Assembly: GCF_011397635.1 (NCBI RefSeq) | Contig: NC_064753.1 | Span: forward strand, 25,258,322 to 25,322,321 | Direction: 5' to 3' | Origin: Epinephelus fuscoguttatus | Taxonomy: Eukaryota > Chordata > Actinopteri > Perciformes > Serranidae | Length of the DNA stretch: 64,000 nucleotides | Part shown: positions 12,065 through 25,227 of the stretch, piece by piece | Layout: every line of letters starts with the position of its first letter | Position numbering within the stretch: position 1 is the first letter of the stretch | The notes under the pieces: model-generated | What the model was told of the DNA's origin: nothing | What the model saw: only the letters and a program-made list of their open reading frames with translations | Database searches by the model: none | Program-made: the position numbers and the translations under genes

Positions 12065-14623
12065 GGTGACTTGGACTTTCCTCTGCCCACTGCCTTGCTG
12101 CAAAGAGGATAGTAAATCAAGCAGATCCCTGAGTCCTGAAGTGGCCTCCTCTGGTCTGGTTTCTGTTGAGCTGGTGCCACACAGTCAAGTTTCCTTAAAC
12201 TTTCTGATTCCCTGGAACCAGATGACCCTCTAATATGGCGTGTTCCAGTTTGGCCGGTCTCAGGATGTGCTGGGCTTCTGCTGGGGAAGACAGCCTGGAG
12301 CAAAACAGACAGTGAAGACAGCGCTAATATGATCTAAGAAGCAGAGAGATTAGAGAAGAGTGTAAAAGAAATTTCAGCATCAGCACACAGGGAATGCAAA
12401 TGCTTTTGCTATATATGCTCCAACTCCAATCTATACACAACACAAAGGGTAATTTCAAGAGTTACATTGCAACACAACCGAGCTTTGTTAAACGCCAAAA
12501 CATCCCTGGCTGGGCACAAGCCAGGCACAGGTGGTTCGAAACTGCTGGCCCACCAGGATAAACAAAATTTTGAGGTGGACAAGAACCCCTGTTTTGAAAA
12601 ACAACCAACCATTTGCATTTTAAGCCAGTTTTCAAAATGGCCATTCAGTCTGATTATCAAGCCACTAGATTGCCTTAAAATGTACTTGGGTAATATAGAC
12701 TTAAAGGTGAGTCACTGTTTATAGTCTCTGTCTTAGACCATTACATCTTCACCTCCCGTTTCTCCTAACTGATTCAAACACCACTCACACGTACTCCACA
12801 CAATGAGACCTTTCACTGTCATCACTAATATAAACCAAAAGGTTCTTTCTTCAGATATTCTACTAAACTCTAATAAATCTTGATTTAATGTAAAAATAGT
12901 CACTGAAATACTGAATAGACAGAGGTTTTACCTTTTCTTCGAGTGGTAGCTTATGAGAAATGGCTCCAGTTGGCCTTCACATCACTACGATGTAAGAGGA
13001 GGATGTAAAAGCCTTCGACCAAACCAACTGACTATATAAGCTCCATTACAGCACGCAGCAAGATAAACTGTCAAAGCATGGAAGCTCCAGTAAACTGCAT
13101 TATAAGGACCACTGGTGTTTTTCCCCTATTGTTGTTTTCTCTTGCTCTGCCTCTCTCCCTCTGTTTGCCATACTCACTCTCACTCTCTCTCTCTCTTTAA
13201 TAGCTGAGGGCTGACCGGAGGTCATATGACTGGTTTCTTGCAGATCCGTACGTACACCCTTTAGCTGACTGTATACTGCCTGTGTTGATTTTCTGAATGG
13301 CTGCATTCAGCAGAGAATTCAAAATTCAGGCGGCTGCCTCCCTATTGTTGATGTCCACTTCTTGTTTTGTTGTTTCTTTTTATGTTTACCTGACTCAGTG
13401 ACTCAAAGTGGGGGGCTCAGCCAAGAAAGGATCAGCACATTCAAGAGAGGATAAGGGAAAATGTTTAAAATAAACAAATAAAAACAAATTAGTATTATTA
13501 TTATTATTATTATAGTAAAATATAACTGATGATAATAATATATCAAAATCTTATTTCCCATGCCCATCATTGAAATGGCCTGCCAGTCAAAACATCATTC
13601 ATTAAGTCATTGCTGTCAATGACTTGATGTGTGTAAAAAAAATGACTAAAACAATTATTCATTGATGAAAATAGTCACCCGTCAGTTTTTTGTCGTCAAT
13701 TAATTGACTGATTGTCGCATTCGGAATTTGATGCACGCAGCCTGCATGGTAGCTCATTCTGACTCCACATCAACAGTTCAAATGACACACTCTTTTTCAG
13801 TTTATCTCATTTTTCCATCTCTCTACTGCCGCCCTGCATCCACATTCCTCCTCCACTCTGTCTGTCTATTCTCTCTGTTCTCTCATCATCCCCAACCACA
13901 CCTAAACAAACACGCTACTTCCAGGGTGGTATGTTTGTACCATATGACCATGTTAATCCCTGTAGGAACACACCCTTCCACATGACGGCCGATGCAACCA
14001 ATCAGCAGTCCTCAGTGGAACCCCTTCACACCAATGGGGTGAAGAGATGCTGCATCATCGTAGTAACAAGCCTTTCATTCTGCAGCAGTGCTGGAGTGGT
14101 GCTGTGCTCACACATTCTGACACTGTGATTTATTTATTCCACTTTGATTAGCAGAAAACAAAGTGATTATACTGTTCTGTAATAGTAGAAGAGATGGGAG
14201 CAAATTTCATAAAGCAGAAGAGCGTGTACCGTAATTAAACCAGCAAGATGTTTCACACCATCGTCCCTTATGAACATGTACACTATGTTATCATGCAAGT
14301 ATTTCATCTCACCTCAGGCAGTAGAAGGCACAGAGCTGATCCTTGCTTCTGTAGCTTGTCAGTAGTCTGGTCCCAAATGTGATAAGTCTATGCTCTGGTC
14401 CAGTACGTGGAGTCTTAGGCAATGATTCTGTTGACACAGCTCAGGATAGGCTCGATTCCTCGTCCAAGATGTGTCAGTCCAGCTGTGGCAGCTACAGGCA
14501 GCAGTTAGTGGCTCCTACATGTCCCATGATGGACACTTCAGCTGGTAACAGTACTTCCACAGAGATGATGAGCAGATACAGATGTCCTCTTAGTATGTTC
14601 TTTCACATGTTCTTTCAAAACAC

Positions 14624-14645
14624 ATCTATCTATCTATCTATCTAT
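14624..14645 (+). repeat. (ATCT)n microsatellite
   Basis: About five and a half tandem copies of ATCT. Confidence 0.9.
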
Positions 14646-15630
14646 TTTACAAGGCTGTAAAAAAAAGAAGAGCTTCTGTAGTTCAGAAGCAGTATGCCGG
14701 TAAACGCTGTGGAGACATCACCGACAGAAACCACAACCATCACCCCACACAACACCCAATGACAACAGAGCAGGAAGCCAGCGAGAGGGGGAGGGGTTTG
14801 GGAGTAACACAGCAAAGAGGGGAGAGGGAGGAGAGAGGAGAGGAGGTTCGTAGGGGGATGAATACGGTGAGGTTGAGACAGGAGGAGAGAGAGGATGGGA
14901 GAGTACAGCAAGAGAGCACTGACTTGTTCTCAAACACACACCCCACCCACACATGACCATTAATACACTGCTTTATGAATGGAAAACATGAATGAATGAA
15001 AACATACGTATGTTGGTGAGTAGTGCTTTTTGTGACAGAGGAGGGTGAAGCTTATTGTTACCGACCAATCCATGAGCAGGGAGGGAGGTCCTTTTTGACA
15101 CAGACCAGGGATTGGGGTGTGTGTGTGTATGTGTGCGTGTGTTGGTGAATGACTTTGCAGCTACGAGAATTAAATAGTATCACTGCAGCTACAAAGTGCT
15201 CTCAGAGGAATATAAGATAAGGCTCATTCTGCTGATGCTTTCCTGTAAACCAGCACGAAGACTGAGCAGCAGAATGAAAGACAAAAGAGATGATTGTACA
15301 CTTGGGTGGATGATAAAAGCAAATGCTTAATCGCCCAGTCTGCATTTCTACCATTAAATATAAACAATCGTATATTCAGTATAATTGTGGAGTTCGCATA
15401 ATAGATTAAAATGTCATGTATGTTTCTAAATTGAAATAGTAGCAGGTTACAATTTGTGAAAAGACTTTTGGAGTTGGGGCGACCATTCCTGTCCATCGAT
15501 AAGCCTCTATTGTAAAACATCAACTCATTTTAGCAGCAACTACTCCTAGATTTGATAACAGAGTGCCCTTTGTAAATCTACAGACGAACAAAAATAACAG
15601 GAAGCAAAAAAATGTTTTTCTGAGAAAATA

Positions 15631-15636
15631 TTTATT
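15631..15636 (-). terminator. Candidate polyadenylation signal for the MADF-BESS gene
   Basis: AATAAA on the minus strand, about 1.15 kb past the stop codon. Nothing else marks it as the used site. Confidence 0.25.
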
Positions 15637-16782
15637 TGTAAAAAAAAAATATATATACAGTAGAAATGACTCCTTTCAGAAAGATAAAGGAGAGATATGT
15701 ATGTACAGTCAGAGAGCTGTCTAATCTGCAAAAATAATCTGAAAAGAAGCTGGCAGCATTGATGTGCAGATTCACTGACTTGGATGGAATTCACAGTTTC
15801 CTACAGTTTAAAGGGGCTCGATGTGAAATTCAAAGTGTGAGTTGTCTAGACACAGTTCTCAACATGGAGGTGGCAGAGTTGGCATCTAGCTAACGGTGCT
15901 AACACATATAGTAAGGTGACACGCCAAAGAAAAGTGAATCTGGGGTGGGCTTTCACTTTCGTGTTCTGAATGTTGCATACAGAGCCTCAAAGAAAAGGTA
16001 GATTTAGGACTTTTTTAATGTGTCTTGGACTGATATTTAAATTTAAGTTACTTAGAGTAAGGATCACTTTTGCAACATTGCACAGAATAGGTCTCCCACT
16101 CCCTCATTTGACTTGTATGATTGGTGTTTTGTTACTGTGTTTAGGCACCACAGTACCTTTGCTTTCTGTGTAGGTGTACACTCGTTTTTCAGACCCTAAT
16201 GCTGGCATTGAAGTTGGGGAAGGATGCGCGGGAGAGACAAGGGTAAAACAACTGGGAAATGCCCGGCATTTGGTGGCAGGTTGTCTTGGTGATTTTCTGT
16301 TTTTCACACTGTATGAGGGATTCCACTGTCTTGATTCACATCATGCCAAATTTAAGAAACTTAATACATAAAGCCTCCTATGTATTGTTGTTACAGTCAT
16401 ACATCATAATATTCTAAAACTGTTTAATTGTGGCATTAGTGTGTAATTTTTCGATAGGGAATTTAATCAACCAGTGGCTCCAAACAAATGCTCATTGCTC
16501 TGAGTAACCAGGTTAAACAGGTACACATGCACACACGCTACCCAGCAGGAGGGAGTTACAGGGCTGTTGGATTTGACTGCATTAGATTTTACTGCATGTG
16601 TACCTGATTAACAACTCAATGGTTACTTTAATGGTACGACTAGTAAAAAAGGGTGGCTCCATCACCTACATTCAAAATGAGAGACTTTTCTCTGTCTGCA
16701 AATTCAGAGATAATGCTCTTGATAAATAAAAAACTCTGACAACATGGAATTACAGAGAATAACAGGCTCTAACACCAGCCCT

Positions 16783-17112
16783 TTAGTCCTCAAACTCTGC
16801 AGCGTAGAGCACTTGCTGGAATTTCATCCGTACCTCCATCCTTTTTTTAATGGTCAGTCTCTTCAGTGAAGGCAGAAGGCTGAGCAGAAACAGTTCATCT
16901 TCATCTCTGAGGTTGGTGAGCCCATCTGCAGAGCTTATCTCAGTGTCCGTGGTGGTTTGCCTTCTGCGTTTCAGAGAGACTCCCATCTCCTGATGGTTGT
17001 TTGAACAGGACTCCGCGAGAGAATAGCTCGTACTAACGACAGGCATGGGACAGTGCTGCTCCTTCTCGTCTTTATCTCGCTCTTTCTCTATGTCATCACC
17101 GCTTCCAGCTAC
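16783..17112 (-). CDS. MADF-BESS gene exon 2 (BESS motif)
   Basis: The acceptor TTTTCCTGCCACACAG opens VAGSGDDIEKERDKDEKE. 109 residues end in VLYAAEFED and TAA at 16783-16785. Confidence 0.87.
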   Translation of the reverse strand, partial: VAGSGDDIEKERDKDEKEQHCPMPVVSTSYSLAESCSNNHQEMGVSLKRRRQTTTDTEISSADGLTNLRDEDELFLLSLLPSLKRLTIKKRMEVRMKFQQVLYAAEFED

Positions 17113-19943
17113 CTGTGTGGCAGGAAAACAGCACATAGAATTACTGATCAAAACAGACAGCAACAACATTAACAAGCTTTAATTTCTTTGCAGATCACAG
17201 CCAAACATATCAAAGTCCCTTATAAAAGATATACCTACTGGGCTGTCACTTTTTCCCAAAAAAAAAAAAAAAAGTCTGAATAAATCTCAAATGATGCACA
17301 ATCGAATGCCCCTCCACTTTGGTTGCTGGTTTGTGGTAAGACATCTTCTTAAAATACTAGGTCATGCTGATAGTGAAGGTGCTTGTTTTAGATGAGCCAG
17401 ACTGACATAGAACCGCACAATTTGAATCAGATCAGACTTTAAAACATAAACTGATATTTTCAAGAACAGTGTTCATCATGTTCATCTCTATACAATAATG
17501 GTGGAACTTCTATTGCATCCTCTTTCACAGCTACTTCAACTTTTGCAAGTCAACTGAAGCTTGTTGTTGCCTGATCCGCAAACCCAATTTGTTCTACACA
17601 CGTGTAGTTTGGGGTGAGGCAATGACCTCAGATTGTTAGGGTCAGGACACTAGTTAGCAGATATGAACTGAACAAATCGGGTTTCCAGTATGGATCTGGT
17701 AGTGACAAACCTACTGTAACTCCAAGTTGTTTGACTTCAGGTATGCTTTTTGGTACCACGATTAGCTGCAACTGGATATTGTTGTCACCTCTCATGGCAA
17801 GCTGCAGCTCATGTTAAACATGCCTAATGTTTAGAGCGCCATCTGCTGGAGCAAACTACTTCAACAGTCCTACCTCCTACTTGAAACAAAAGAGGTTGAG
17901 TACTGTTTTGAGGTTTACACTGCCTAGTTTAAAGTTGTGTTTTTAGGACTTTTCAGCTTTATTGCCCAGTTTAAAACATTTGTTTGAAATGTAATCAAAA
18001 TCAAATAAATGCAATAAGTTATATTACGTTGATGAAGTTATTAAAATAGTTACATTACTTATTGGATTTTTAATAGGGTGACTGGTAATCTAATAACTCT
18101 TATAATTCAAAAGTAACCTTCCCACCATTGCTGATTAATCAGCAGATAGATATTAGACGCCACAAATAGCTTATCATAGATATATTGTATAAGCTAATAA
18201 ATAACAACACTTTGCACTGCAGAAATGTCAAAGATATGTTTGAGGTAATTTAGATACAACACAGTTTGTCCATCAGAGAGCAACAACATTTCATTTGTAC
18301 TTTGTCTTGCTCAGTACATATTACAACTCTTTGATAACAACATTTAAAGGCTGTGCACACCCCAAAAGGTTTTTTCCGTTATGCTTGCTCAAGACCATTC
18401 TGATCACACCCACACAGGTCTAAACAGCCAAATAAGTGTGTGTTCAAAATAAGTGAAATATTGATATATTTTATATATTCATTCATTGGTCAATCATTCC
18501 TGTATTTCAACTTTTTACTATAGCTTAATTTACCCTCATACCATGTATAGTTATACTGGGTTGCCCAATGTCCCACTTATCTCAATAAGATTTTTCTAAT
18601 TCAAAAGTTTTTTTTAGAGTGTAGAAAATATCAGTTGTTCATGTGAGCATAAATATGTACATCTCACTCATGACTTGCCTAGTGTTTTCCACATCTTTTT
18701 AAGTCTTCCTCAGACATTCACTCATATTCTACAAGACACGGACTTCTCTTAATCAATATTCATTGAAATACAGAGGACCACCTCTTCGGAACAACCCTCT
18801 TCCATCTCTATAATCATCATCTACATTATCATTATTCAAAAAACATCTGAAAAGAACTCTAATTTGCAAAGACTCTTAACACTTCATTGATTAATTTGCA
18901 ACTTTTTTTGGTAAAATGTACATCTTTAAAAATTTTGTAGTACTTCTTAGTCTGGAACTCTTGTTTTATTATGCAATCTTTGTTTTTATCTTTTTCTTTT
19001 TATGTATGATTGTTGTTATTTAATAGGGGAGGTATCTTCATACACCATTTTTGGCTTCTAACCTCTCCTGCACATTGTTTTACCTTTTATTTTCTTTTTC
19101 TGTACATGTATGTCCAAATAAACTAAACTAAATCTTTCATCCTTAAAAATATATCTGTCAGGCTCAATTTTGCGTTTGCATTCTTATTTTGTGGAGACAA
19201 CTATAACATTAGTTACTTTAAGTTTGTAGTTTTTGTTCTTTGATACACACATACAGTGCCACTGCAGTCAGTTTTTCTCACCTGTGTAAGGGTTTTCCAC
19301 TATGTGGTTTTATTTTGAAAGTAAACCGGATATTATGAGCGTCAAACGTTAGCAATGGTGCTGTCATGTAGTCTGGTTGTTATCACATGATTAGCTTAAT
19401 AAAAATATATTTAGTTAACGTTAGGAACATTGCATTAAATCTCTATAGAGGGTAAATGTGATGGCAGTTAGTCCAGAGTTAGCAGCAGGCCCACGTTAGC
19501 TACAAAGATAACTTACCTACTAATAAGTCACCTAGCTAGCATTTTAAAATCACAGAAGTGAATACATTTGACATCAGTGAGTGACAGACAGGTGAGCCCA
19601 CCTCGTCGGCCTCCCCTGTGCTAGCGTCGACCCTGGGTTTGACATATGCGCTGAGCCAGGCCAGCTGGTTGTACAGCACCGGGACGGGCCTCTCCACCGG
19701 GTTCTCCTCGTCTGTTAGCTGAGGGAAGTTTCTCTTGGCCATTCGCTTCTTCGCCTTACAGAACTTATCACGTAGGTTTTTCCACTTGAGCTTCACCTCC
19801 TCTTCCGACTTCCCCATGTTGTCTGCGATATCCCTCCACGACAGATGCCCCTTCAGGTTGTCTTTGTAGTCCCGCCGTGTCTGGTCGTACAGATTCGGGT
19901 GTTCACGGATTAAATCCGCCAGCTTCTTTTCCACAGTGTTCAT
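16783..19943 (-). CDS. MADF-BESS domain protein, complete two-exon gene
   Basis: Exon 1 (19943-19602) and exon 2 (17112-16783) join in phase 0 through GACGAG|GTGGGC and TGCCACACAG|GTAGCT, giving 223 residues and a TAA stop. The MADF domain spans about residues 8-102: LADLIREHPNLYDQTRRDY, SWRDIADNMGKSEEEVKLKW with W36 and W54, and VPVLYNQLAWLSAYVKP. A basic KRRR at 162-165 could be a nuclear localisation signal. A BESS motif fills about 183-220 (DELFLLSLLPSLKRLTIKKR). MADF is a Myb-like DNA-binding fold; BESS usually mediates protein contacts, so a nuclear transcriptional role is inferred. The spacing and length are typical of Adf-1-like proteins. I cannot name the vertebrate orthologue. The family is also related to PIF/Harbinger transposon proteins, so domestication is possible, but the intron and intact frame argue for a host gene. 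Confidence 0.85.
17113..19601 (-). other. Intron of the MADF-BESS gene
   Basis: A 2.5-kb intron holding two repeat fragments. 17960-18135 resembles a fish repeat built of TTACTT/AAGTAA motifs, and 18700-19135 is a LINE 3' end. An extra phase-0 exon within it is possible but none is visible. Confidence 0.7.
18700..19135 (+). mobile_element. LINE 3' end: decayed reverse-transcriptase tail and 3' UTR
   Basis: One frame reads KYRGPPLRNNPLPSL, a stop, then LSLFKKHLKRTLI. That is the decayed form of the W-N-x-L-P...F-K-x-x-L-K signature at the C-terminus of non-LTR reverse transcriptases. The 3' end reads TGTCCAAATAAACTAAACTA, a typical LINE tail. Confidence 0.6.
19602..19943 (-). CDS. MADF-BESS gene exon 1 (MADF domain)
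   Basis: The ATG at 19943 opens MNTVEKKLADLIREHPNLYD; 114 codons end at GAG|GTGGGC. The flanking 19944-20050 is CpG-containing and lacks a TATA box, consistent with a promoter. Confidence 0.87.
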
Positions 19944-20049
19944 CTTGTTTGCTGTTTATTTACTTCGTCGCGAAGTCCTTTCGTCGGCAGACAACGACCG
20001 AGGTTCGCTCTCCTCGCCAGGTTCAAGCTGACAGAAGGAAGTGCCATTA

Positions 20050-22690
20050 GTTCAAAATAAAAGTTTTGTCACTGACGTCTATTTTTGGTGGAGTAAGTAC
20101 ATTTACTCATTTTTTTAATTTTGAAAGAAATGTTAATTCATTGAATTTCACGACAAACCTCATGATCCTGTTGGGCAAATTTCATATACACAGATCAAAA
20201 TTTGCAAAATCATCACCCTGTTTCAAAGTTATTGGTTGTTGTTTTTTTTTTTTTATAGATTTTTTTATAGATCTCTTGAACATGTAAAAAATAACAACCA
20301 CAGATCAATATGACCTGCTATTTGATAATTTGTCTACCATTTGATTTTAAATGTTTTCTCTGATTTTCTTTGTTTCATTTTCTTGGTCAATTTCAGTTTC
20401 AACTACTTGTCTTTTTGACATATTTTGCTTTCTATGATGTCTGAATTTGTATTTTTTTCTGTTTTCAATAAAGCTGAATTGGAAAAAAGTACATTTAACT
20501 TAACCACTGGAGCCAACTTCTGTACAGTTTTGAATTAGTTTAACTTTATTTGTATATTTCCATTTTCCACTTCTGTATACCACTACTCCACATAGGGATG
20601 CACAATGTTGGATTTTTTTGTTGATATCTGATATGCCGATGTGTAAAAACTCAGTTGACCAATAACCGATATAGATATTGACATAAACATTTTTTGCCCA
20701 CCCAATTTTAGAAATCATCAAGTCTGCCCTGTAGTGGAGTTAACATCATATTATGTATGCATAATTACAGTACTCAAACATGGTGATAGTAGTCCCAACA
20801 GTTGAACAACTAAACACTCCTTATAGCCCCAAAATAAGAACACACAACTGTAAGTGCAAACAAATCAAACACAGACACCATTTAAACTCATGTAATTAAT
20901 GATGAATGAATGTAATCATTGTTGGTCAGTCTTTCTACACATACTTTTTCTACATGGCCTATATATAATTTTTAATCCTATATATAATACAGTCTTCACT
21001 TATTGTTACCGCATATATCTGTTTGAAAATGTTCAAATAAAAAACCCACATCAGACTCTATGTAGTCATAAGAAAAGAGGCAGTAATGTAACTTACAAAT
21101 TACACACTTATGGCTTTTATTCAGCAGTGCACTGTGTCTCCTGCCTGCCTACACTAGATGGCGTATTTGCTCTTTTCTTTTCACCTCTACTTATTCTTGG
21201 ATTGTCCCTGTGTTGACTCTGTTTAGATGGCTCAATAAACCAAGATCTGGGGTAACTTTGAGGACACACAATACTGTCCTAGCCATAAAAATCATTTTAA
21301 ATATGCTTCTCCTCTGAAGACACAGAACAGGAAATAGAACCATGTGGCTGAGTGTGTTGGGTTGTCATTGTCCATTATGTTATGGAGATTATAGTATTTA
21401 TTCTTTCTTGTCCTCCCTGTGTGTGTGTCTTTCAGGTTTAAAAATATTTTCATCTATGCTACTGAAACATAGTAGTGGTGAGCACACACCAGAAGTGCTG
21501 GTTATGGGATAAACTTGATAATTAACTTAATTGCTATCAGGTTTGTGATGGCTTTTTAAGTGCATGTTGTGTGTATATATAAAGAGTATATCCTGGAAAA
21601 ATCCAATTGTTCACCAAAACATCATCATAAATCATGTAGAGTGGTGTGCAGTTTTCTGGGTTGTTTCTTTATTATATGTGCAAGCTGCTGTTCCTCTTCT
21701 AAAAAATATGCATGGACTTGATTGATGTTGACTTGTAGTACATTACACAAAGGTTTAGAAGTTTGATTATCAAAGGCTGGGATTTAAATGAAGGCTAATT
21801 TAAATAGTTTTTAAATGGTAACCACATGCAGACTCCCGGCAGGTGTGAGGAGTACTCACATCACTGCATCCAGTGTCATTTACATGTGAAGGCCATGATG
21901 GCAGGTCGTGACAGATCAAACATGGTCTCTGTTGGAGGCAGGCTAAGTGTCACCTGGAGGATTCCTCATGTGGGACAGTCCAGATTACAGGGACAGAACT
22001 ATGGATAACACCAATTATGAGGACATCAGCTATTATCACGGGGATATCACAGGTTGACGGCACACCCAGTCAAAGTCACAATTACAGTACAACTGACCAG
22101 ACTACTTACACAGGGGCTACAAGAGGGGGCAAGCTGTTATTATTCGGATCCAGAAAGTCAAGACCCCTTCATTTAGAGGGATAACAAAACACAAATTATG
22201 TAGACAGCACAAGTGATAGTTAGTTTTATTCCATCTGGACTGATGAACATGGAGAGATGTCATTCTTATTGCTGACAGAGCCACAACTCGAGACAAATTG
22301 CAGGTGAAGATTCTCAGTCATCCAGGTCACTTATGAACTCGAGACAAAAAATTGCAGGTCAAATACACATATAGGCTCGTCATAGCTTTATCATGCTTTA
22401 TGTGCAGACAGGGTCACGACAGATCTCTGGTGATGTATTGACATTTGATTTGTTTTAATACAGTTTATGACTGTTTCTGGGGTTTTCTGTATAGATTCTT
22501 TGAGGCTCTGTCTTGGCTCATAGAATGACAGCTCTGTGCATTTACAAGAATTTTGAGAATTAAAAACAGGATGATGGTGCAGAAGATGTTGAAGGACCCT
22601 GCAATAAAAGGGTCAGAAACAAGAAACTCTATTGGAAAGTTTGGAAAAACAAAGGGATAAAAACTGGAACCTTCTCCAAAAAGAGAAGAA
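20050..22690. other. Intergenic, mostly AT-rich with repeat fragments
   Basis: 20593-20720 matches a fish short element beginning AGGGATGCACAATGTTGG, with ATCTGATATGCCGATG inside. An isolated 29-codon frame at 21968-22057 is treated as an observation, not a gene. Nothing else is supported. Confidence 0.55.
20593..20720. mobile_element. Fragment of a GGGATGCACAAT-type short element
   Basis: The ends and the interior GATATCTGATATGCCGAT motif are those of a dispersed fish element I recall. Only one end is clear. Confidence 0.5.
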
Positions 22691-22694
22691 CAGT

Positions 22695-23200
22695 TAGTGG
22701 TGGAATGTAACTAAGTACATCTACTCAAGTACTGTACGTCACTACAAATGTGAGGTGCTTTTATTTTACTTGAGTATTTTAGTCTAATGCAATTTTCTAA
22801 CATTACTCCACTACAGGGACGGAAATACAGTACTTTTTACTCCACTACAAGTATTTAATAACTTAACTTACTAATTGCTTTACAAATTAAGATTTTTGCA
22901 CACAGACCATATGGAAGTGCAGAAACAATTAGTTTATTGATTAGAAATTTATTGGCAACGATTCTGATAATTGTTGAAATAGTTTTTTTCATGAAAAAAC
23001 ATTTCATGGCTCCAGTTTCTCGCATATGAGGTTCTTGCTGCATTTCTTTTTAATCATTTTAGTTTTTATTGATTACATTGATTTACATGTTTCTGCAATA
23101 AGTACTTTTACTTTTAATACTTAAATACATTTTCCTGATTGTACTTATATACTTGCAGGACTTTTACTAGTAACAGACATACTTCCTACACTGCTAAGAA
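22695..23200. mobile_element. Interspersed repeat of the GTGGAATGTAACTAAGTACA family
   Basis: 22695-22860 reads GTGGTGGAATGTAACTAAGT, with ACTCCACTACAGGGACGG further in. Related TACTTTTAC/ACTTGCAGGACTTTTACT sequence resumes at 23100-23190. This matches a very common fish repeat. A degraded copy is at 9085. Confidence 0.65.
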
Positions 23201-24439
23201 CAGTGAAGCCTTGTGAAAAACCAGAAGCCACACCAGTCTGGCTTCCAAACAAAGTGAAAGCTTTAAAAAATCGTTCAGTCTGTCTGTATAACAGTCTGCT
23301 TTCAGATATGACATTAAAACCACACACAGATGGAGGTATCCCTCCTCTGACAGAACATAAAATGTGCTTTTCCTCTTTGATTTAGACTTTTGGCATGAGA
23401 GGTAACCAAACTCACTAATGCATTAAAGTTTTGAACAGACCAATATCTTTGCTCCTGCAGTGACTGTGGCAGACTGTCTGTCAGCAGACAGTAGGGGGCC
23501 ACAAGAGAGCAGTGGAGCCTTTATCTTCCTCTATGAGCTGCAGTAGCAAGTTTTCCATTTTGTCTGACTTGAAAGCTCATCAGAAAAGTCATTTGTCAGC
23601 ATCAGTGAATTAAAGCTGCATGATTTCTGTTTTTAAGGTGAACATTAACACATCACAACGGGATAAAACACCAGTTTGGGGAAACTACTAATATCCAGAA
23701 AGTTGAAAATGACTGCAGAAAGTAGTGACACAACACACAAGCTCAAACACATGATCAGCTTTTACAAAAGATTAAACCATTACTGTTTAAGTTGGAGGAG
23801 ACTCAAAAGATAGAAGAGACACACTATATCCTAATGTAATATAATAACTGAGGTTGTTCTGGATGTCTAATAGGAAAACATAACTTCATCTGTTGTAGCA
23901 ACTGTTTTTCAGATAATACAGGATACAGCTTGAGGTCTAGTTGGCTTCACACAGCAACAAACTTTGACACACCATATGAACTTATTGTGCACATTTTGTT
24001 ATATGTGCTAACATGTGCAAACATTTGCCTAGAGGGAGCCACAGGAACTCAACCAGACTTTATAGTACACCAACGCAATGAGCGGATATCATCTGAGAGC
24101 AGCAGAGCTATCAGTCAGGTTGACAGAAATGGTTACACTTGCAGTTTATAGGGATTAAATATTAATATGAGGATTTTGTTTTACAGAATTCCAATCTTAA
24201 TATAGAATATGTTTTACCATGTTTTCCCACAGTTGTGATTTGATCTGATCTGATCTGATAATCAAATTGTGAAATTACAGAAGATACATCTTTTTTTCCA
24301 CTGACTGTGCTGCAGAGACCATTTGATTGTGACATCTTGGCATCTGGTAGCTGCCAGGTACAGTATAAACCAGTCTGCTACTGATCCACTGCAGTGACTG
24401 AGGGTTGGGTACCTTGCTCTTTAACAGTGATACTCAACG

Positions 24440-25030
24440 TAAGGGGGATTTATACTTTTGTGACAGATCCTACACTGTAGCATACACACATCGTCTACGC
24501 CGTTGTGAGCATTTATACTTGTGCGATGGTGTGTCAGTTTAACTCTGCAGTTACACCTCCACAACACTAGTCTGCAGCTAGTGCTGAAGTGATGTGAAGT
24601 TTAGCTGATTCAAAACACACATTAAACATGGCTAAGAACACAAATAGGTTTCACTATAACTCACAGCATTCACAGACAAACACTTGTCTTTATCTGGACA
24701 CATTTTCCCCACAAATACAACATGCTAATGTTATTAGCATAAGCTTATGGCATTTTACATTGTATAGATAAGCCTATCGACTAGCAGACTTCTCTCTACT
24801 CATATGAAGCCAGGAAAGGGACATAAGCAACATTTAACAAAGGTAACATTACAGAATTTGGCTCCATTACAACTCACAAGGTTCACCTAAAAAACAACTG
24901 TCTTATAATAAGTTTTCCAAACAAATATAAGATGCTAACATTATTAATACAAGCCTATGGCATTTTACACTGTATAAAATAGCCTAGTGACGAGCGGAGA
25001 TTCCCTCTGCTCATATGATGCCAGGATTAA
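24440..25030. mobile_element. Repeat element with two diverged tandem halves
   Basis: It begins GGGGGATTTATACTTTTGTG, a known style of fish MITE end. Units 24620-24812 and 24840-25025 share TATGGCATTTTACA, GATGCTAACATTATTA versus CATGCTAATGTTATTA, and CTACTCATATGAAGCCAGG versus CTGCTCATATGATGCCAGG. An internal duplication is therefore visible. Confidence 0.5.
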
Positions 25031-25227
25031 TCCCTGCACCCCAAAAGAGGTCTAGGCTGAGCCCAGAATGTCCTCAAATCCAATACATGCCCCCTCTGTG
25101 GAGCTGCTATTTGTTAATTATCTGGCCCCTGGCCTCCTGTCATTTCACAAAAGTAGCCCCATAACAAAGCAAGGTGAGCATCCCTGCTCTATGGTGTTTT
25201 GATGGCAGTTGTTGTGTCTTAGACACT

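Larger units (their letters stand above)
12340..16780. other. Intergenic region between the rufy2 side and the MADF gene
   Basis: No supported coding exon. It contains an (ATT)n run at 13494-13514, an (ATCT)n microsatellite at 14624-14645, purine-rich sequence at 14760-14900 and a short GT run near 15117-15142. A TATATAAG at about 13035 is an isolated TATA-like motif without supported coding sequence nearby. Confidence 0.6.
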
